Of a DNA stretch of 59,015 bases, positions 24,399 to 34,276 are shown in pieces. Below the pieces are notes generated by a model. It was given only the letters and a program-made list of their open reading frames with translations. It did no database searches and was not told the DNA's origin. The translations under genes were made by a program, and so were the position numbers. The DNA is from JBMDXB01 sp048594975 (lineage in GTDB: Bacteria > Acidobacteriota > Vicinamibacteria > Vicinamibacterales > 2-12-FULL-66-21): assembly GCA_048594975.1 (NCBI GenBank), contig JBMDXQ010000031.1, positions 1 to 59,015 on the forward strand, read 5' to 3'. The number at the start of each line of letters is the position of its first letter. Within the stretch, counting starts at the first letter, position 1.

Positions 24399-26159
24399 CT
24401 AGCTTGGATTCGAAACGCCGGAACGCTCGGAGTCCTCGAGCAGGCGAACGATCGCGTCGTGCCCGCGCTTCTCCGCCCAGGCCTTCGGGGTCGCCCAGGG
24501 CGGGTCGTCGGGCAGGGAGGACCGTGCGCCGCGTCCCAGCAGGAACTCGACCATCCGCGCGTGTCCCTCCCGCGCCGCCCATGCGAGCGGCGTGGACCTG
24601 TATTCCTCGTCTCGCGCGTGCAGATCCGCGCCGTGATCAAGAAAGACAGCCGCATGCTCGAGCTGCCCGCTGGCGGCGAACCGGTGCAGCGGCGTGACGC
24701 GCAGCCAGTTCGGCCGGTTCGGATCCATGCCGTGCCGGAAGAGCAACTCCGCCATCGCCCGCGGCTGCGCCACCGTGACGCTGCGCGCGAGATGGGGCTG
24801 ATAGCGCAGCAGCAAACCGACGAACGGCTCATGCCCGCGGCCCGCGGCGTGCGAAAGGGCGTCCGGATTGTCGGCCAGCGCCGGGTTGTCCGCGAACAGC
24901 GGCTCCGCCGCCGCCGTGTCTCCGAAGTGTGCCAGGACCGGGATGGCCCGGCGGAGGCCGGTCGCGACGATCTTCTCGTAGGTCAGCGCGCCAGCGGGTT
25001 CGATCGGGATCTCCCAGACGGCGCCGTACGACGCGAGCAGCTCGATCGTCCGGAGGTCGCCGCGCCGGATTGCGATCCACACGGCATCGGCGGAGCTCTC
25101 CACCGGAGGATTCGGGTAGGCGCCGCGCTCGAGCAGGAGCTGTACCATCTCGTAGTGACCGTGGTAGACGGCCGAGTAGAGCGCGTGCCCGTGCGGCGCG
25201 ATCCCCTCCTCGGGGAGATTGGGATCGGCCCCGCGCTCGAGGAGCAGCTCGACGATCTCAAGGTGCCCGCCGGCCACCGCGTTCTTGAGCGGCGCGCCGC
25301 ATCCGGCGTAATACGAGTTGTATTCATCGACGCGGTTCGCGAGGGTTGGATCCTCGTCCAGAAGCGCACGGACGCGCGCGAGGTCCCCTTTGAATGCGGC
25401 CATCCCGATCGGCACACGCGCGCCGCGCGCGACCAGGTGCCGGTAGACTTCGTCCGGCGTTGTCATCACGTCGTCCGGCACGTCGCGCCAGCCGCGATAG
25501 TGATAGTCACCGTTGGTGAGCTGGATCGGCCGGGCGCCGTCCGCGCGCCGCGCGTCGATGTCGGCGCCGCGGGCGAGCAGCTCGTCGATGAGCGGAAGCT
25601 GGCGCGTCATCACGGCCCAATGAATCGGCTGGTTCGATCGGACGTCGCCCGCCCGGAGGAGATGCGGTGACTCGTCGAGGAGTCGCCGGACTTCCGCGGG
25701 CTCCCGCTTCCGGATGGCTGCCGCGACGGCTTCGCCTTCGGACGACGCGCCGTGCAGCGCGGCCAGCTTGCGTTCGAGCAGCTGCGTCATCTCCGCGTAC
25801 CCGCGGTCTCTGGCCATCTCCAGCAAGTCGCCCAGCGCCAGCGGCTCGGCGCCATGGTCCAGGAGGAAGTCCGCCACCGCAAGCTGGTTCTCGCGCACGG
25901 CGAACGAGAGCGGCGTACGGTATTCGTAATGCGCGCGGGCGAGCGACGGGTTCAGCGTGACGAGCCGTGTGACCGTGTCGAGGTCTCCGGTGATGCAGGC
26001 GCAGAACATCGCCCAGACGTCCGTGCCGGCACCCGGCGACCAGAGCCACGGCTTCTGCTGTTTCAGCGCCTCGGGCGGGATCAGGCGGGCAACCTTGTCC
26101 GCGGACGCCGAATCTCTCGACGGCCGCGCTCGGTACCGTCCTCGTTCGATGTCGTCCAT
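24399..26159 (-). CDS. Ankyrin-repeat protein
   Basis: A 586-residue, probably cytoplasmic protein made largely of ankyrin repeats. They run from about residue 45 to the end, with clear units such as 'PLKNAVAGGHLEIVELLLER', 'ALYSAVYHGHYEMVQLLLER', 'PLHRFAASGQLEHAAVFLDH' and 'PLAWAAREGHARMVEFLLGR'. About a dozen repeats of ~33 residues can be counted, some degenerate, which suggests a protein-binding scaffold. There is no signal peptide and no catalytic domain. The ATG at 26159 follows GAGGTGAG. Partners are unknown; its neighbours give no hint. Confidence 0.93.
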   Translation of the reverse strand: MDDIERGRYRARPSRDSASADKVARLIPPEALKQQKPWLWSPGAGTDVWAMFCACITGDLDTVTRLVTLNPSLARAHYEYRTPLSFAVRENQLAVADFLLDHGAEPLALGDLLEMARDRGYAEMTQLLERKLAALHGASSEGEAVAAAIRKREPAEVRRLLDESPHLLRAGDVRSNQPIHWAVMTRQLPLIDELLARGADIDARRADGARPIQLTNGDYHYRGWRDVPDDVMTTPDEVYRHLVARGARVPIGMAAFKGDLARVRALLDEDPTLANRVDEYNSYYAGCGAPLKNAVAGGHLEIVELLLERGADPNLPEEGIAPHGHALYSAVYHGHYEMVQLLLERGAYPNPPVESSADAVWIAIRRGDLRTIELLASYGAVWEIPIEPAGALTYEKIVATGLRRAIPVLAHFGDTAAAEPLFADNPALADNPDALSHAAGRGHEPFVGLLLRYQPHLARSVTVAQPRAMAELLFRHGMDPNRPNWLRVTPLHRFAASGQLEHAAVFLDHGADLHARDEEYRSTPLAWAAREGHARMVEFLLGRGARSSLPDDPPWATPKAWAEKRGHDAIVRLLEDSERSGVSNPS

Positions 26160-26189
26160 GTCTCACCTCAGACGCTGCCGCGCCGAGTA

Positions 26190-26425
26190 CCGTCGACTTC
26201 GACGGTGTTGCTCGCGAGGCCACGCTCGTGCCGAATCTCGCCGACAAGCTCGAGTTGGCCATTATTCAGGGCGCGGTGGTCGGCGGCGGCCTGACGGTGA
26301 TTGCGAATCCTCCGAACCCTGCCGGTCACGCACTTCTGGGACGGTTTTTCGACGGAGCCATTTCGCCACTCGGCGCGGCGATTCTGCCGACCGTTATCGC
26401 CGCGGTCGTTTTTCGGTTGCTGTGA
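26190..26425 (+). pseudogene. C-terminal fragment of a putative Na+/H+ antiporter
   Basis: The frame ending at 26425 reads 'VPNLADKLELAIIQGAVVGG', 'GLTVIANPPNPAGHALLGRF' and then a hydrophobic tail ('SPLGAAILPTVIAAVVFRLL'). This matches the very end of the putative Na+/H+ antiporter family (about 430 residues, PF07399-like), and nothing upstream is left. The region overlaps the 5' leader of the ankyrin gene on the other strand. It is a deletion remnant without a start of its own. Confidence 0.68.
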
Positions 26426-26903
26426 CGTCCTGCCCGTAGCTGCGTGGGACGATGGGGCGAACGTCGGCCCTGAGCACGATCTGCCGGCCGCGAAGAAATA
26501 ACGAACCCTTAGTGCCCCGTACTGGCCTGCTCGCACCGCCATCGCGGGCGGCCAGCGGTCGCGTCGATGGTGTGGCTCACGAATTGCCGATGTCAATCGA
26601 TGCGATTGCATCGCGCGGTGAAACGGCGTGGCGTTGGTGCCGGCTCTCCAATATTCCGGGGGATCTCCAGCGGGACGGAGTCATGGTCTGCTCGTTTCCC
26701 GACGTCGCCCTGCGCGGCCCGAGGCTGCCCCCGGCGAATCCATGACTGCAACGACGGCGGCCAGCGTCGTGCCTCGTCGGTCGGGACCAGGCCGGCGTGG
26801 CGGAGTACTCACGATGGTCGCACGACGTCACCCGAATCGCGGAATGGACGGTCCACGGCGTGGCGCGAAGTCGCGGGCGCTGTGGCTATGAGAGGGATGC
26901 GAG
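26426..26903. other. Gene-free spacer before the GH63 gene
   Basis: These 478 bases show no frame with recognisable protein similarity on either strand. The region follows the antiporter fragment and probably contains further eroded sequence plus the promoter of the glucosidase. A ribosome-binding site (AGAGGG) lies at its right end. Confidence 0.5.
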
Positions 26904-29639
26904 ATGGCAAAACTGAACGTTGTGGACGTCACGGAGCAAAAGCGCCTGAATGACACGCGTGAAGCCGGCGTACCGTGGAAGAAATGGGGGCCCTACCTGA
27001 GCGAGCGGCAGTGGGGTACGGTCCGCGAAGACTACAGCCACGACGGCAATGCGTGGAACTACTTCTCCCACGACCAGTCGCGGTCGCGAGCGTACCGGTG
27101 GGGCGAGGACGGCCTTGGCGGCATCTCGGACGACAAGCAGCGGCTGTGCTTTGCGGTCGCGCTGTGGAACGGGCGTGACCCCATCCTCAAGGAGCGCCTG
27201 TTCGGGCTGACGAACAGCGAGGGGAACCACGGCGAGGACGTGAAGGAGTATTACTTCTACATCGACAGCACGCCCACGCACTCGTACATGAAATACCTCT
27301 ACAAGTACCCCCAGCGGGAGTTCCCGTATCGCGATCTCGTGGAGACCAACGGCCGCCGCACCCGGGAAGAGCTCGAGTACGAGCTGCTCGATACCGGCGT
27401 GTTCGATGACGATCGCTACTTCGACGTGTTCGTGGAGTACGCCAAAGCGGATCCGGAGGACGTGTTGGTGCGAATCACCGTGCACAACCGCGCGGCGGAA
27501 GCGGCGCGGCTGCACGTGGTGCCGACGTTGTGGTTCCGCAACACGTGGTCATGGGGCGTCGATGACCGGAAGCCGTCGTTGCGTCAGAACGGCGCCGGCG
27601 CGATCGAGGCCTCGCATCACGAGCTCGGGACCTGCACGTTGCTCTGCGAGGGATCGCCGGAGCTGCTGTTCACGGAGAACGAGAGCAACGCGGAGCGGCT
27701 GTGGGGACAGCCCAATCGGTCTCCGTATGCGAAGGATGCGTTCCACGACTACATCGTCTCCGGGCAGCGGGACGCGGTGAACCCGGCGAACGAAGGGACC
27801 AAGGCCGCGGCGCACTACGTGCTCGACGTGCCAGGTGGTGGCAGCCGTACGGTCCGCGTCCGCCTGGTGGCGGCGCCGAAGGAGGGCTTCGGCGATTTCG
27901 ACGAGGTGTTGACCAACCGCATCGCGGATGCCGACGAGTTCTACACGCGGATTACCCCTCGCACGCTCGGCGAGGATGCCCGTCGGGTTCATCGCCAGGC
28001 GCTCGCTGGAATGTTGTGGAGCAAGCAGTACTACTACTTCGACCTCGAGCGGTGGCTCAGCGAACACAAGAGCCACCCGTTGCTCGAACCGGCGCGGCAC
28101 GGCGTGCGGAACAGGGAGTGGTTCCACATGCTCAATGCCGACATCATCTCGATGCCGGACAAGTGGGAGTACCCCTGGTACGCCGCGTGGGACCTGGCGT
28201 TCCACACGACGTCGCTGGCGCTGGTGGATTTCGACTTCGCGAAGGACCAGCTCCTGCTGATGCTGCGCAACCTGTACTTCCACCCGAATGGCCAGATCCC
28301 CGCCTATGAGTGGAACTTCAGCGACGTGAACCCGCCGGTGCACGCTTGGGCCACGCTCTTTCTCTTCAACATGGAGCGGACGCTCGGCCGGGCCGACATG
28401 CGCTTCCTGGAGCGGTCGTTCCAGGGGCTGATGCTCAACTTCAACTGGTGGGTGAATCGCAAGGATCCGGCGGGTCGCAACGTCTTTGCGGGCGGGTTCC
28501 TCGGCCTGGACAACATCGGCGTGTTCGATCGCAGCGCCGAGCTGCCGACCGGCGGATCGCTCGAGCAGGCGGACGGCACGGCATGGATGGCGTTCTACTG
28601 CCAGTGCATGCTGGAGATCGCGCTGATCCTCTCCGAGTACGACCCGATGTACGAGGAGGATGCGTTCAAGTTCGTCCAGCACTTCATGTGGATCTCGTAT
28701 GCGATGGATCGGATCGGCGAGCACCACGACGAAATGTGGGACGAGGAGGACGGGTTCTTCTACGATCTGCTGCGGCTCCCGAACGGCCAGTCGATGCGCA
28801 TGAAGGTGCGATCGATGGTCGGTCTACTGCCGCTGTGTGCGTCCACGGTGTTCGAGGGGGATGTCACGACGCGACACCCGAAGCTGATGGAGATGATCGC
28901 GCTCTTCCGGAAGCGCCATCCGGAGCTCGTGTCGCAGGTGGCGCCCACCGACGAGGGGTTCATCGGCTACGACGGGCGGAGGCTGTTGTCGATCCTGAAC
29001 AAGACCAAGCTGCAACGCGTGCTCCGGTACTTGCTCGACGAGAACGAGTTCCTCGGGCCGTACGGCATCCGCTCGCTCTCTCGGTACCACCTCGATCATC
29101 CGTTCAGTTTCTGGGTCCGCGGCCAGGAATTCACCGTCCAGTACCTGCCCGCGGAGTCGAATACGGGTATGTTCGGTGGAAACTCCAACTGGCGCGGTCC
29201 CGTCTGGATGCCCGTCAACACGCTCATCGTCCGCGCCCTCCTCAACCTGTACGCGTTCTATGGCAACGACTTCACGGTGGAGTGCCCGACCGGATCCGGC
29301 CGTCAGATGAACCTGTTCCAGGTCGCCGAGGAGATTACCCGACGTCTGGCTGCCACGTTCCGGCGCAATGCCGAAGGGCAGCGTCCAGTGTACGGCGGTA
29401 CCAGGAAGTTCCAGGATGACCCGCACTGGCGGGACCTGATCCTGTTCTATGAGTATTTCCACGGGGATAACGGGGCGGGGCTCGGCGCGAGCCACCAGAC
29501 GGGGTGGACCGGCCTGATCGCACCTCTCGTCGACCTCTTCGGGCGCGTCGACGCAACGAGCCTCCTTGAATTCCAACGGGCGCTGCTGAAGGCACGCGTC
29601 GTCAGAGAGCAGGTAGGCGGGCAGCCCGTCGCTGTGTAG
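26904..29639 (+). CDS. Glycoside hydrolase family 63-type glucosidase (MGH1-like)
   Basis: A 911-residue protein matching the bacterial branch of mannosyl-oligosaccharide glucosidases. The start 'WKKWGPYLSERQWGTVREDY' and the block 'YRWGEDGLGGISDDKQRLCF' are family hallmarks, followed by 'NGRDPILKERLFGLTNSEGN' and 'GEDVKEYYFYIDSTPTHSYM'. The (alpha/alpha)6 catalytic barrel occupies the C-terminal half ('MPDKWEYPWYAAWDLAFHT', 'NSNWRGPVWMPVNTLIVRAL', 'GASHQTGWTGLIAPLVDL'). Length is normal and no signal peptide is present, so it acts in the cytoplasm, probably on alpha-glucosides such as glucosylglycerate-type or trehalose-related compounds. The natural substrate of this branch is inferred. Confidence 0.93.
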   Translation: MAKLNVVDVTEQKRLNDTREAGVPWKKWGPYLSERQWGTVREDYSHDGNAWNYFSHDQSRSRAYRWGEDGLGGISDDKQRLCFAVALWNGRDPILKERLFGLTNSEGNHGEDVKEYYFYIDSTPTHSYMKYLYKYPQREFPYRDLVETNGRRTREELEYELLDTGVFDDDRYFDVFVEYAKADPEDVLVRITVHNRAAEAARLHVVPTLWFRNTWSWGVDDRKPSLRQNGAGAIEASHHELGTCTLLCEGSPELLFTENESNAERLWGQPNRSPYAKDAFHDYIVSGQRDAVNPANEGTKAAAHYVLDVPGGGSRTVRVRLVAAPKEGFGDFDEVLTNRIADADEFYTRITPRTLGEDARRVHRQALAGMLWSKQYYYFDLERWLSEHKSHPLLEPARHGVRNREWFHMLNADIISMPDKWEYPWYAAWDLAFHTTSLALVDFDFAKDQLLLMLRNLYFHPNGQIPAYEWNFSDVNPPVHAWATLFLFNMERTLGRADMRFLERSFQGLMLNFNWWVNRKDPAGRNVFAGGFLGLDNIGVFDRSAELPTGGSLEQADGTAWMAFYCQCMLEIALILSEYDPMYEEDAFKFVQHFMWISYAMDRIGEHHDEMWDEEDGFFYDLLRLPNGQSMRMKVRSMVGLLPLCASTVFEGDVTTRHPKLMEMIALFRKRHPELVSQVAPTDEGFIGYDGRRLLSILNKTKLQRVLRYLLDENEFLGPYGIRSLSRYHLDHPFSFWVRGQEFTVQYLPAESNTGMFGGNSNWRGPVWMPVNTLIVRALLNLYAFYGNDFTVECPTGSGRQMNLFQVAEEITRRLAATFRRNAEGQRPVYGGTRKFQDDPHWRDLILFYEYFHGDNGAGLGASHQTGWTGLIAPLVDLFGRVDATSLLEFQRALLKARVVREQVGGQPVAV

Positions 29640-29660
29640 GAGTCCGGCGATCGACGTGAC

Positions 29661-29688
29661 GGGGCGGCAGGCACGGGGTCGCCGCCCC
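29661..29688. terminator. Hairpin after the GH63 gene
   Basis: GGGGCGGC (29661-29668) pairs perfectly with GCCGCCCC (29681-29688) across a 12-base loop, 22 bases after the stop. It is a GC-rich stem in terminator position; a T-tract is lacking. Confidence 0.5.
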
Positions 29689-29915
29689 ACATCTGTCAGC
29701 CACTTCAGCGGAAGCCCGGCCATTCCGGCGCTTTAGAAACCGAAGCGGTCGGAGCGGTGGGCCGACGGAGTGCGCTCGTACGGCGCGCCCAAGTCGAGGC
29801 GCGAACGAGGCGGCACTTTTGTGGGCGGGCCGCAGCGCTGGGGCGTGCGGGCTGAGGGAGGGCCAAATGAAGTAGATTGCGTCAGTACGGCAACCTTCGG
29901 CCATGGAGCAGACGC

Positions 29916-30422
29916 ATGGAACTGACGCAGCTGTTTCTCGCGGAGCTCGATCGCGAGGCGGAGCGCACGCGCCGCGCGCTCGAGCAGGTGCCCCTCGATC
30001 GCGATGACTGGAAGCCCCACCCAAAATCGATGCCGCTCGGGCGCCTCGCCGGGCTCGTCGCCTCGATGCCCTCGTGGGTCTCGCTCATCATCGAGCAGGA
30101 CGAGCTGGATCTCACGCCGCCGCCCGGACGCGGCCAGTACCAGCAGCCAGCGACGGAGAAGCTGATCGAAGCCCTCGATGGACACGTCGTGAAGGCGCGA
30201 CAGTCGCTCGCGAAGACATCCGATCAATTCCTCACAACGACCAACTGGCGCCTGCGCGCCGGCGGCAACGTCGTCATGGACCTCCCGCGGCATATCGTGC
30301 TTCGTGACACGCTGAACCATCTCGCCCACCACCGCGGACAGCTGACCGTGTATCTGCGGCTGAACGACCGGACGGTACCTGCCATCTACGGTCCATCGGC
30401 GGACGATACGCAATTCGCCTAG
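29916..30422 (+). CDS. DinB-family protein
   Basis: A 168-residue four-helix-bundle protein of the DinB/YfiT group. The C-terminal metal-ligand motif 'LNHLAHHRGQLTVYLR' is clear, and the N-terminal helix 'LTQLFLAELDREAERTRRAL' is typical. A third histidine ligand is expected in the first half, possibly in 'ALDGHVVKA'. Members bind a divalent metal and include thiol-dependent transferases; most are uncharacterised. The ATG at 29916 was chosen over an earlier in-frame start for lack of family similarity upstream. The stop overlaps the next gene's GTG by one base (TAGTG), implying co-transcription with the hybrid kinase. Confidence 0.85.
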   Translation: MELTQLFLAELDREAERTRRALEQVPLDRDDWKPHPKSMPLGRLAGLVASMPSWVSLIIEQDELDLTPPPGRGQYQQPATEKLIEALDGHVVKARQSLAKTSDQFLTTTNWRLRAGGNVVMDLPRHIVLRDTLNHLAHHRGQLTVYLRLNDRTVPAIYGPSADDTQFA

Positions 30423-33400
30423 TGGACCGGGCGATGGCTGCGCCTCGGGGATCCCGGTCGATTCCGGCGGCATTGCGGCTCGCTGCCGAGCATGCGACGG
30501 CAGTGGCGCTGGCGGAATGCCCGACCCTCGCCGACGCGGCGCCGCGGATCCTCCGGGCGATCTGCGAATTGCTCGAGTGGGAGCATGGCGCGCTGTGGAC
30601 GGTTGACACGCGCACAGATCGCCTTCGTTGCCTCGACGTGTGGCAAGGAGCGGAGGCGTCGTTCCCCGCCTTCGCGGCGGCGAGCCGCCAGACCTCGTTC
30701 GAGCGCGGCATCGGGCTGCCCGGGCGGGTCTGGGAGACGGGCACACCCGCGTGGCTCCCCGACGTCGTCAGCGATCGGAACTTCCCTCGGGCCGCGATTG
30801 CCGCGCGTGAGGGCTTGCACGGTGCGCTCGGCTTTCCGATTCTGCTGCACGGCCAGGTGCTCGGCATTCTGGAGTTCTTCAGCCGCGAGATCCGCGAGCC
30901 TGATGAAGCGCTGCTCCAGATGCTCACCACCATTGGCAGCCAGATCGGCCTGGTCGTCGAGCGCCGGCGCGCGCAGGAAGAGCTCGATCGCTTCTTCAAC
31001 CTCTCGCGCGATCTGTTCTGCATCGCCGGGTTCGACGGCTACTTCAAGCGGTTGAACCCGATGTGGACGAAGGCGCTCGGCTACGAGCTCCGCGAGCTGC
31101 TCGAGCAGCCCTACGTCGAGCTGCTGCACCCCGACGATCGCGACAAGACGGTCGCCGAGGCTCAGCGGGTCGAGCAGGGTGCGGACACGCTGTCGTTCGA
31201 GAACCGCTATCGCTGCAAGGACGGATCGTACCGCTGGCTGCAGTGGAGCGCGACGCCCTATCCAGGTGAGCAGATGATCTACGCGGCGGCGCGCGATGTC
31301 ACCGAGCGCAAGGCTACCGAGGCGCAGCTCGAGGCGACGCGGCGGCAGCTCCAGCAGAACGCCGAAAACCTCGCGCAGCTCGTCAAGGAGCTCGAGATCG
31401 CTCGGCATCAGGCAGAGGAGGCCACGCGCGCCAAGGGAGAGTTCCTCGCGAACATGAGCCACGAGATCCGGACGCCGCTCACCGCCATCATCGGCATGAC
31501 GGACCTGGCGCTCGGCACGCGGCTCACCGGCGAGCAGCGGGGCTACCTGGAAGCCGTCAAGGCGTCCTCCGACGCGCTGCTGGCGATCGTCAACGACGTG
31601 CTGGACTTCTCGAAGATCGAGGCGCGTCGCCTCGAGCTCGAGCACGTCCCGTTCGGGCTGCGCGACACCGTTGAAGATGCCATGCGGCTGATGGCGCTGC
31701 GCGCCGGGGAACAGAAGCTCGAGCTCGCCTGCCACATCGATCGCGCGGTACCGGACGGGCTGGTCGGCGATCCCGGGCGGCTGCGGCAGGTGATCGTCAA
31801 TCTCGTCGGCAATGCGATCAAGTTCACGCCGCGCGGCGAGGTGGTGCTCACCGCCGCTGTGGAGAGCTGCACGGAGGAGCGCGCGCGCCTGCGCTTCGCG
31901 GTCAGCGATACCGGCATCGGCATTCCGGCCCACCTGCATCGAACCATCTTCGCGGCGTTCGCCCAGGCCGACACCTCCACGACGCGCCGCTACGGCGGCA
32001 CGGGACTGGGGCTCGCCATCACGGCGCAGCTCGTGCAGATGATGGGTGGCGAGATCGCCGTCGACAGCCAGGAGGGGCGTGGCAGCACGTTTCGCTTCTC
32101 GGCGGAGTTCGAGCGCTCCACTGCCGATCAGCCGCAGCGCGCCGCCGCCGAGCCTGTGGGCGTGCGGGGACTGCACGTGCTGGTCGTCGACGACAACGCG
32201 ACGAACCGGCGCATCATCGGCGAGATGCTCGCGAGCTGGCATATGCGCGCCGATGTCGTAGACGGCGGCGCCTCGGGTCTGAGCGCGCTGGAGCGCGCGC
32301 ACGCGACCGGGGATCCGTTCGCCGTCGCCGTCGTCGACGGCCAGATGCCCGGGATGGACGGCTTCGAAGTCGCGAGACGGATCCGCAGCGATCGCCGCTT
32401 CGACAACGTTCCGGTGATCATGCTGACGTCGATGGGGCGGCCGGGTGACCTGACGCGGTCGCGGAGAGCCGGCGTCGCGGAGTACCTCACGAAACCAGTC
32501 AAGCACTCGGATCTCCTCGACGCGATCGTGACGCTCTGCGGCGCACGCGCTGCCGATAGGCCAGTCGTGCCGCGTGCACGCGGGCCGCGCCGCAGGCTGC
32601 GCATCCTGCTGGCGGAAGACAACGCCGTCAATCGCAGACTGATCCGTAGCATCCTCCGCAAACGCGGCCACGAGCTCGTCGCGGTGGAAGACGGCCGGCG
32701 CGCGGTGCACGCGCTGACGGCCGCGAAGCGTTCGTTCGATCTCGTGCTCATGGACGTGCAGATGCCCGAGATGGGCGGGATCGAAGCGACCGCCGCGATC
32801 CGCGAGCGCGAACGACACTCCGGCCGGCATGTGCCGATCGTCGCCATGACGGCGCACGCCATGACCGGTGACCGCGAGCGTTGCCTGCGCGCCGGCATGG
32901 ACGGATATCTGGCGAAACCCGTGCATGCGGACAAGCTCGTCGAGGCCGTCGAGCGGCACGCGGCGGCGGCCGTCCCCACGGATGCTGCGTACCGTTCCGT
33001 CAACGTGGCGCTGGAAGACCACGGCGGCCTCGACATGACCGCTGCGCTCTCCCACGTGAATGGCGACCGGCGCCTGCTGCGGGAGATCGCCAGGCTGTTT
33101 CTCGCCGATTCACCCCGGACGCTGGCGGCACTGCGCCGTGCGGTCCGCGACGGCGATGCCGCCGGCACGCGGGCGGCAGCGCACGCGTTCAAGGGATCGA
33201 TCGCGATCTTCGGCGCGCGCGACGCCGTCGAACGTGCCCTGGCGCTGCAGCAAATGGGGGAAGCCGGCGACCTCTCGAGTGCTACGGCAGCGCTCTCGGC
33301 TCTGGAATCACGCATCGCCGCACTGAACCGGGATCTGGTGGCCCTGACGCGGAGCACGTCGACAGCACGCGCACGGCGTCGACGGCCCGTCCGCGACGCG

Positions 33401-33439
33401 CGAAGTTCCCGCGCCCGCAAGACCGCGAGGAAGCGTTAG
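30422..33439 (+). CDS. Hybrid sensor histidine kinase (GAF-PAS-HK-REC-REC-Hpt)
   Basis: A 1005-residue soluble phosphorelay protein. GAF covers about residues 20-170 ('GIGLPGRVWETGTPAWLPDV'), PAS about 190-300, and a short coiled linker precedes HisKA with H347 in 'NMSHEIRTPLTAIIGMTD'. HATPase_c follows at about 455-570 ('NLVGNAIKFTPRGE', 'GGTGLGLAI'). Two receivers carry D639 ('VVDGQMPGMDGFEV') and D778 ('LMDVQMPEMGGIEA'). A C-terminal Hpt domain has H921 in 'AAAHAFKGSIAIFGA'. All relay residues are therefore in one chain, as in BarA/RpfC-type kinases. No membrane segment is visible, so it senses a cytoplasmic signal. The output is probably the neighbouring REC-HATPase protein nine bases downstream. 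Confidence 0.95.
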   Translation: MDRAMAAPRGSRSIPAALRLAAEHATAVALAECPTLADAAPRILRAICELLEWEHGALWTVDTRTDRLRCLDVWQGAEASFPAFAAASRQTSFERGIGLPGRVWETGTPAWLPDVVSDRNFPRAAIAAREGLHGALGFPILLHGQVLGILEFFSREIREPDEALLQMLTTIGSQIGLVVERRRAQEELDRFFNLSRDLFCIAGFDGYFKRLNPMWTKALGYELRELLEQPYVELLHPDDRDKTVAEAQRVEQGADTLSFENRYRCKDGSYRWLQWSATPYPGEQMIYAAARDVTERKATEAQLEATRRQLQQNAENLAQLVKELEIARHQAEEATRAKGEFLANMSHEIRTPLTAIIGMTDLALGTRLTGEQRGYLEAVKASSDALLAIVNDVLDFSKIEARRLELEHVPFGLRDTVEDAMRLMALRAGEQKLELACHIDRAVPDGLVGDPGRLRQVIVNLVGNAIKFTPRGEVVLTAAVESCTEERARLRFAVSDTGIGIPAHLHRTIFAAFAQADTSTTRRYGGTGLGLAITAQLVQMMGGEIAVDSQEGRGSTFRFSAEFERSTADQPQRAAAEPVGVRGLHVLVVDDNATNRRIIGEMLASWHMRADVVDGGASGLSALERAHATGDPFAVAVVDGQMPGMDGFEVARRIRSDRRFDNVPVIMLTSMGRPGDLTRSRRAGVAEYLTKPVKHSDLLDAIVTLCGARAADRPVVPRARGPRRRLRILLAEDNAVNRRLIRSILRKRGHELVAVEDGRRAVHALTAAKRSFDLVLMDVQMPEMGGIEATAAIRERERHSGRHVPIVAMTAHAMTGDRERCLRAGMDGYLAKPVHADKLVEAVERHAAAAVPTDAAYRSVNVALEDHGGLDMTAALSHVNGDRRLLREIARLFLADSPRTLAALRRAVRDGDAAGTRAAAHAFKGSIAIFGARDAVERALALQQMGEAGDLSSATAALSALESRIAALNRDLVALTRSTSTARARRRRPVRDARSSRARKTARKR

Positions 33440-33448
33440 AGACGACCG

Positions 33449-34276
33449 ATGGCGAACATCCTCGTCGTGGACGATGACCGCGCGACACGTCACCTGCTCG
33501 CCAGACTGCTCACCAGCGCGGGCTTCCGCACGACGGCGGCAAAGGACGGCGCCGACGCCTTGAAGCGGCTTCAGAACGGCCGCTTCGACCTGATGCTGCT
33601 CGACATCTGGATGCCGCGCATGACGGGGCTGGACCTGCTCGCCACGCTCCGCCGCCGCAAGCGGCGCATCAAGGTGATCGTCCTGACCTCCGACGACACG
33701 CCGGAGACGCTGCTCCGGACGCTGCGCGAGCGGGCCTTCGAGCACCTGCACAAGCCCGTCGACCCGCTCGCGCTCGTGCGGCTGGTCCGCGAAGTGCTCA
33801 AGGGCGCGCCGCCGCCGCGGATCGAAGTCGTGTCAGCGAGGCCGGAGTGGGTCGAGCTGGTCGCCGCCTGCACGCGCGAGGCGGCCGAACGGGTCCAGGG
33901 CGTCGTCGCGCGGCTCGACACCGACCTCGCCGACGACGTCCGCGAGTCGGTCGGTTATGCGTTTCGAGAGCTGCTGCTGAACGCCGTCGAGTGGGGCGGC
34001 CGGCTGGATCCGAATCGCCGGGTGCGTATCTCGTTCCTGCGCGGCCGCCGCATGCTGCTCTATCGAATTGCCGATCCGGGCACCGGGTTCCGCATCGAGG
34101 ATCTCGACCACGCCGCGATCATGCATCCCGGCAATCCCATCGAGCACATGTCGAAGCGCCAGCAAAAAGGGCTGCGCCCCGGCGGCTTCGGTCTGCTGAT
34201 GGTGCGCGCGAAAGTGGACGAGCTGATCTACAACGAAAAGCGCAACGAGGTCGGGTTCATCAAGTACTTCGATTGA
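33449..34276 (+). CDS. Response regulator fused to an anti-sigma-type HATPase domain
   Basis: A 275-residue protein. Residues 1-120 are a receiver with D52 ('LMLLDIWMPRMTGLD') and the switch lysine in 'HLHKPVDPLALV'. Residues 135-275 are a HATPase_c_2 domain of the RsbW/SpoIIAB kind ('YAFRELLLNAVEWGGRLDP', 'RIADPGTGFRIEDLD', 'RPGGFGLLMVRAKVDEL'). Such domains bind sigma factors or phosphorylate anti-anti-sigma proteins, so phosphorylation of D52 may switch a stress-type partner. It starts nine bases after the hybrid kinase, which makes that kinase the likely phosphodonor. No sigma factor or STAS protein is encoded nearby. Confidence 0.9.
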   Translation: MANILVVDDDRATRHLLARLLTSAGFRTTAAKDGADALKRLQNGRFDLMLLDIWMPRMTGLDLLATLRRRKRRIKVIVLTSDDTPETLLRTLRERAFEHLHKPVDPLALVRLVREVLKGAPPPRIEVVSARPEWVELVAACTREAAERVQGVVARLDTDLADDVRESVGYAFRELLLNAVEWGGRLDPNRRVRISFLRGRRMLLYRIADPGTGFRIEDLDHAAIMHPGNPIEHMSKRQQKGLRPGGFGLLMVRAKVDELIYNEKRNEVGFIKYFD

